Origin: Micrococcales bacterium 73-13
Lineage (GTDB): Bacteria; Actinomycetota; Actinomycetes; Actinomycetales; Microbacteriaceae
Length of the DNA stretch: 64,000 nt
Reading direction: 5' to 3'
Assembly (NCBI GenBank): GCA_001898855.1
Contig: MKVN01000008.1
Coordinates: 95,285 to 159,284, forward strand
The notes under the pieces: model-generated
What the model was told of the DNA's origin: nothing
What the model saw: only the letters and a program-made list of their open reading frames with translations
The model's database searches: none
Position numbers and translations under genes: made by a program
Shown here: positions 61,795 through 64,000 of the stretch, in pieces
How positions within the stretch are numbered: the stretch's first letter is position 1
Layout of the letters: the number at the start of each line of letters is the position of its first letter

Positions 61795-62913
61795 ATGGCA
61801 GAGGACACCAAGATCGGCCCCCTGCATTCCGCGATGCTTACGTATGGGGTCAAGTCCCGACGTGCGCTCGACTGGACAGACTTGCTTAGGCACCGGATGA
61901 TCTTGGAAGCGCTCTCGAGCACGCTACCTTCGACGCCAAGCGAGCAGGAGAAGCTAGCTAAGGCAGTCGCAACGAAACTGTTGGAGCTGGTAGCGCAACT
62001 TCAGGATCCGGATGATCGCCAAATTGCGGACATCGCGCTAGGGACTACAGGCGAGTTGGGAAGGCGGAGCATCACCGGGCGCTACACAATTGCGCGCGTA
62101 AGTAAAGATGTCTACTTTCAGGCACGCCACAGCGTCGTCGCCGATCTGGCGGCCAGATTAGAAGAGTGGTGGGGATCCGAGCCCGCGGCTAAGGCGACGT
62201 GCGCCGACTACCCGGCTCCGCGCCCAAGGGCGTGGCGAATCGGACCACCCTCCGAAGCGGACTTGCGTCTAATGAATATCGAGTCGGAATTGGCGAACGT
62301 CGCGGTAGATATGCGCCACGCGAAACGGTTCGCAGCGCGAGCGGCCTCGCTCGCGGATGCCGTGTTCTGGACTGTCCACCTGCGCAATGTGAAGTTTGGG
62401 CAAGGTCGCGCGGAGTATCTGCCCAGCTCGTTCAAATCGTTAGTCTACGGTTCAGAGTGGTTTGAGGCGGTCATCGAGCGCGAAGCTGATGGCCGACGGT
62501 GGACGAGCAGACCGTCCAGGCGTACACGTTGGGGTACCTGGGTTCGCCACCCCTACTGGATGGGCCGAATGTACGTGGGCACGTGGTTGCGCGTGCCTCG
62601 GCGCCTTCCGCGCCGGAAAGAGGAGCGTCTGGACGGCGGCTTGGTGCTAGTCCCGCACGAGCTCTTCGATGAATTCCTCCGCCAAGGCTGGAACGTGTAC
62701 CTGCGAAACCCCCGTTCGCAGCGGTGCGATGTCTGCGGCCGTACCATGACGATGTATCCCGGCCAAGTCGGTCAGTACCATGCCGTCCGGTTGGATTGCT
62801 CGGCTCATGGATCTCGCCTTATGACAATTCCGTTTAGCGACGAGGAGCCGCTCTATATGGGCCCCCAGTCCGGACGGGAGCCGCGCTATCATGACCGATT
62901 GGATCGACCTTGA
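61795..62913 (+). CDS. Unknown cargo protein with zinc-finger-like C-terminus
   Basis: A 372-residue protein with no recognised family. The N-terminal half is helical (LRHRMILEALSSTLPSTPSEQE), the middle has many Arg and Trp, and near the C-terminus there is a CDVCG pair followed by a Cys-His pair (DCSAHG), about 26 residues on, suggesting one zinc site. It has more A/T and less biased codons than the chromosomal genes. The ATG at 61795 is chosen because CACAAT ends six bases before it (leaderless pattern); ATG codons at 61756 and 61711 are possible. It is the only long gene of the element on the plus strand. Confidence 0.65.
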   Translation: MAEDTKIGPLHSAMLTYGVKSRRALDWTDLLRHRMILEALSSTLPSTPSEQEKLAKAVATKLLELVAQLQDPDDRQIADIALGTTGELGRRSITGRYTIARVSKDVYFQARHSVVADLAARLEEWWGSEPAAKATCADYPAPRPRAWRIGPPSEADLRLMNIESELANVAVDMRHAKRFAARAASLADAVFWTVHLRNVKFGQGRAEYLPSSFKSLVYGSEWFEAVIEREADGRRWTSRPSRRTRWGTWVRHPYWMGRMYVGTWLRVPRRLPRRKEERLDGGLVLVPHELFDEFLRQGWNVYLRNPRSQRCDVCGRTMTMYPGQVGQYHAVRLDCSAHGSRLMTIPFSDEEPLYMGPQSGREPRYHDRLDRP

Positions 62914-63025
62914 GACTGTCTTCGACTTCGTCCTCTCACTGAAGCGCGACACTGAATGGCGCGGTAAACCCGACGAACGCCACCCTTCAATCCCGTATCG
63001 CGGCTGTGCGGTCTATGGCATCTAG
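62891..63025 (+). CDS. Small ORF overlapping the end of the cargo gene
   Basis: A 44-residue frame (MTDWIDLETVFDFVLSLKRD at the start) begins inside the last codons of the preceding gene, in another frame, and ends at TAG 63025. Its composition (Asp, Phe, Trp, Leu) looks protein-like, and the overlap fits coupled translation. It could be a small partner protein or chance. Confidence 0.4.
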   Translation: MTDWIDLETVFDFVLSLKRDTEWRGKPDERHPSIPYRGCAVYGI

Positions 63026-63042
63026 GCGGTCCCTCGCGGGCA

Positions 63043-63119
63043 AAGAGAAGAGCCCGACTCTGCGAATGAGGGACTCGACGGCAGGTTGCCGGGGTCTTCT
63101 CTTCCGTGAGATCGGGCTC
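63043..63119. terminator. Inverted repeats between convergent genes, possible bidirectional terminator
   Basis: AAGAGAAGA (63043-63051) pairs with TCTTCTCTT (63095-63103), and GAGCCCGA (63050-63057) pairs with TCGGGCTC (63112-63119). The pairs cross each other, so the RNA can form one or the other, or a pseudoknot. They lie between the small ORF and the gene ending at 63118. Confidence 0.45.
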
Positions 63120-63474
63120 AGGTGCCTTCGTACTTGCCGGTGTCTTCGATTTCCCATTTGAGCTGCACGAAGCTTGCGATCGGGATACCGGAGTCGCGCA
63201 CGATCCGGAATCCTTCGGTCATGAGCGCCAGGAGGGCCGACGGAACCGGAACCTCCGATTGCTCCTTTGAAGCGAGCGGAAGTTCGAGGACCGACAACCT
63301 CGCGGCGATCGCTGTGTATTCGTCCGGATCTGCCGCTTCCATGATGTCGCTGATCATGAACACGCTCTCGACGAGCTTGGGCATCTTCCACGAATAGGTG
63401 TCACCGAAATAGGCGAGGCCCTCGCGGCGAAGACCTGCCGCTACGGCGGCCAGTCCATCCGTATCTGTCTCCAT
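63118..63474 (-). CDS. Unknown protein behind an SOS-type promoter
   Basis: A 118-residue acidic protein (METDTDGLAAVAAGLRREG at the start; SALLALMTEGFRIVRDSGIP in the second half) with no recognised family and no membrane helix. The ATG follows GGAG at seven bases. Its promoter is a near-consensus housekeeping promoter with a LexA-type box inside it, so expression should rise on DNA damage. On mobile elements such genes often control excision, transfer or an addiction or immunity function, but nothing in the sequence picks one. Confidence 0.6.
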   Translation of the reverse strand: METDTDGLAAVAAGLRREGLAYFGDTYSWKMPKLVESVFMISDIMEAADPDEYTAIAARLSVLELPLASKEQSEVPVPSALLALMTEGFRIVRDSGIPIASFVQLKWEIEDTGKYEGT

Positions 63475-63490
63475 GGGGTGTCTCCATTCG

Positions 63491-63570
63491 CTACCTGTTC
63501 CGCAGGTAGGCGGGACCTCCCCGATGCGGCAGGCCGACGCGCTCTCGAAGAGTCAAGAACGCATCGGCCT
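63491..63570 (-). promoter_or_regulatory. Structured leader of the SOS-promoter gene
   Basis: The leader of about 110 bases contains three possible stems: CTACCTG / CAGGTAG (63491-63497 with 63503-63509) just before the ribosome site; CCGATGCG / CGCATCGG (63521-63528 with 63560-63567); and AGGCCGA / TCGGCCT (63531-63537 with 63564-63570). The last two share bases and exclude each other, as in attenuators. Confidence 0.45.
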
Positions 63571-63591
63571 CACGCAAGCGAGACTGAGCGC

Positions 63592-63620
63592 ATTATAGAA
63601 CAAATGTTCGAATAGGTCAA
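63592..63620 (-). promoter_or_regulatory. SOS-regulated promoter with LexA box in the spacer
   Basis: On the minus strand: TTGACC (63620-63615), a 17-base spacer and TATAAT (63597-63592). Inside the spacer lies TCGAAC-ATTT-GTTCTA (the GAAC-N4-GTTC core is at 63598-63609), matching the actinobacterial LexA consensus TCGAAC-N4-GTTCGA at all but one position of the arms. LexA bound here would cover the whole promoter. Confidence 0.85.
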
Positions 63621-63669
63621 TAGACAGCGGCGGTTGCTTTCGCGCACGAGCCGCTTAGCGAGTTCCTTC

Positions 63670-64000
63670 TCAGAGGGGCAAGAGCGTGCGCGCCGCTGTT
63701 TCGAGAGCACCTTCAGCAACCCGGTAGTAGGCCCACTTGCCTCGCTGCTCCCGCGAGACCAGCCCAGCGTCGACGAGCTGCTTCATGTGGTGCGAGACAG
63801 TCGGCTGAGCAAGACCGACCGGGTCGGTCAGGTCGCAGATGCAGAGTTCGCCGGTGCCGCTCGCCGAGAGCATCGAGAGCAAACGAACGCGAGTTGGATC
63901 TCCCAAAGCCTTGAACACCCTAGCTATCCGCTCTGCTTGGTCAACGTCGACGGTTCCGCTCGCAACGGTCGGGCAGCATGCTCGGTCTTCCGTTGCAGTG
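63670..64000 (-). CDS. ArsR-family metalloregulator (5' end cut by window edge)
   Basis: A winged-helix repressor, partial: 109 codons are inside the window and the start lies beyond 64000. Motifs are VFKALGDPTRVRLLSML, ELCICDLTDPVGLAQPTVSHHMKQLVDAGLVSREQRGKWAYYRV. An ATG/GTG inside would give a shorter 82-residue form, but the frame continues upstream with ACCPTVASGTVDVDQAERIAR, which fits the family N-terminus. The CC pair plus the CIC cysteines resemble arsenite-sensing ArsR proteins of corynebacteria. The target operon is probably outside the window. Confidence 0.88.
   Translation of the reverse strand, partial: TATEDRACCPTVASGTVDVDQAERIARVFKALGDPTRVRLLSMLSASGTGELCICDLTDPVGLAQPTVSHHMKQLVDAGLVSREQRGKWAYYRVAEGALETAARTLLPL

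Larger units (their letters stand above)
54677..64000. mobile_element. Integrative (probably conjugative or mobilizable) element at tRNA-Ala, right end outside window
   Basis: From here the composition is visibly less GC-rich. The genes are a large serine recombinase next to the tRNA, a replication-relaxation protein, a coupling-protein-like ATPase, an MT-A70 methyltransferase, several small membrane or coiled-coil proteins and unknown cargo. No relaxase, mating-pair proteins or right attachment site is seen, so the element probably continues past the window. Where element ends and chromosome resumes on the right (the ArsR region may be either) is unknown. Confidence 0.75.

Noticed and set aside
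62000..64000. Search by eye for a second copy of the tRNA-Ala 3' end as attR
   Set aside because: Only short chance matches such as TCAGGT were found; no direct repeat of the T arm and acceptor is present up to the window end.

Overview
The window is a piece of a high-GC actinobacterial chromosome, most likely from the family Microbacteriaceae (order Micrococcales). This is inferred from the very GC-rich third codon positions, frequent GTG starts, TANNNT -10 elements set six bases before start codons, a translational-type ileS T-box, and the gene orders tig/clpP1/clpP2/clpX and rplU-rpmA-obg-proB/proA-nadD-rsfS. The genus cannot be named from the sequence alone.

Layout. 1-20.5 kb: core and accessory housekeeping genes (globin, mechanosensitive channel, aminopeptidase N, a wall-anchored surface protein, rpiB, a Nei-type glycosylase, a PaiB-like flavoprotein, an FAD monooxygenase divergent from an AraC regulator, tRNA-Gly and tRNA-Pro, trigger factor, a Cys/Met-metabolism PLP enzyme, clpP1-clpP2, copC, clpX, a zinc alcohol dehydrogenase and an EamA exporter). 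20.5-32.3 kb: valS, a GntR/DUF1648 pair, an ileS gene behind a T-box riboswitch, folC, a DUF4233-like gene, ndk and a VKOR-like protein. 32.4-43.5 kb: a catabolic island with two paralogous FMN-dependent monooxygenases, a flavin reductase, an enolase-superfamily enzyme, a LysR regulator, a D-2-hydroxyacid dehydrogenase, a complete NitT/TauT-type ABC importer and an FAH-family hydrolase. 43.5-54.6 kb: rne, rplU-rpmA-obg-proB, an MFS transporter, proA, nadD, a membrane protein and rsfS, ending at tRNA-Ala(GGC). From 54.68 kb to the window end: an integrated mobile element with visibly lower GC. It carries a large serine recombinase, a replication-relaxation protein, a type IV coupling-protein-like ATPase, an MT-A70 methyltransferase, small membrane and coiled-coil proteins, unknown cargo, a gene behind an SOS-type promoter, and an ArsR repressor cut by the right edge.

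How the parts work together. The catabolic island reads as one regulated pathway. The importer brings in an organic acid, probably an N- or S-substituted or sulfonated one. The flavin reductase feeds FMNH2 to one or both monooxygenases. The enolase-superfamily enzyme, dehydrogenase and FAH enzyme then process the carbon skeleton. Two promoters of the island share an identical 12-mer, each with a palindrome centred exactly 21 bp upstream, which points to joint control, probably by the LysR protein. The element at tRNA-Ala looks conjugative or mobilizable; its relaxase and right attachment site are not in the window.

There is no gene-free stretch longer than about 300 bases. The longest non-coding stretches hold the ileS T-box leader (25974-26255), the rne leader (43537-43780), the 221-base gap upstream of the recombinase (56388-56608) and the SOS promoter with its structured leader (63475-63669). 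No CRISPR array, rRNA gene or recognisable insertion sequence was seen.
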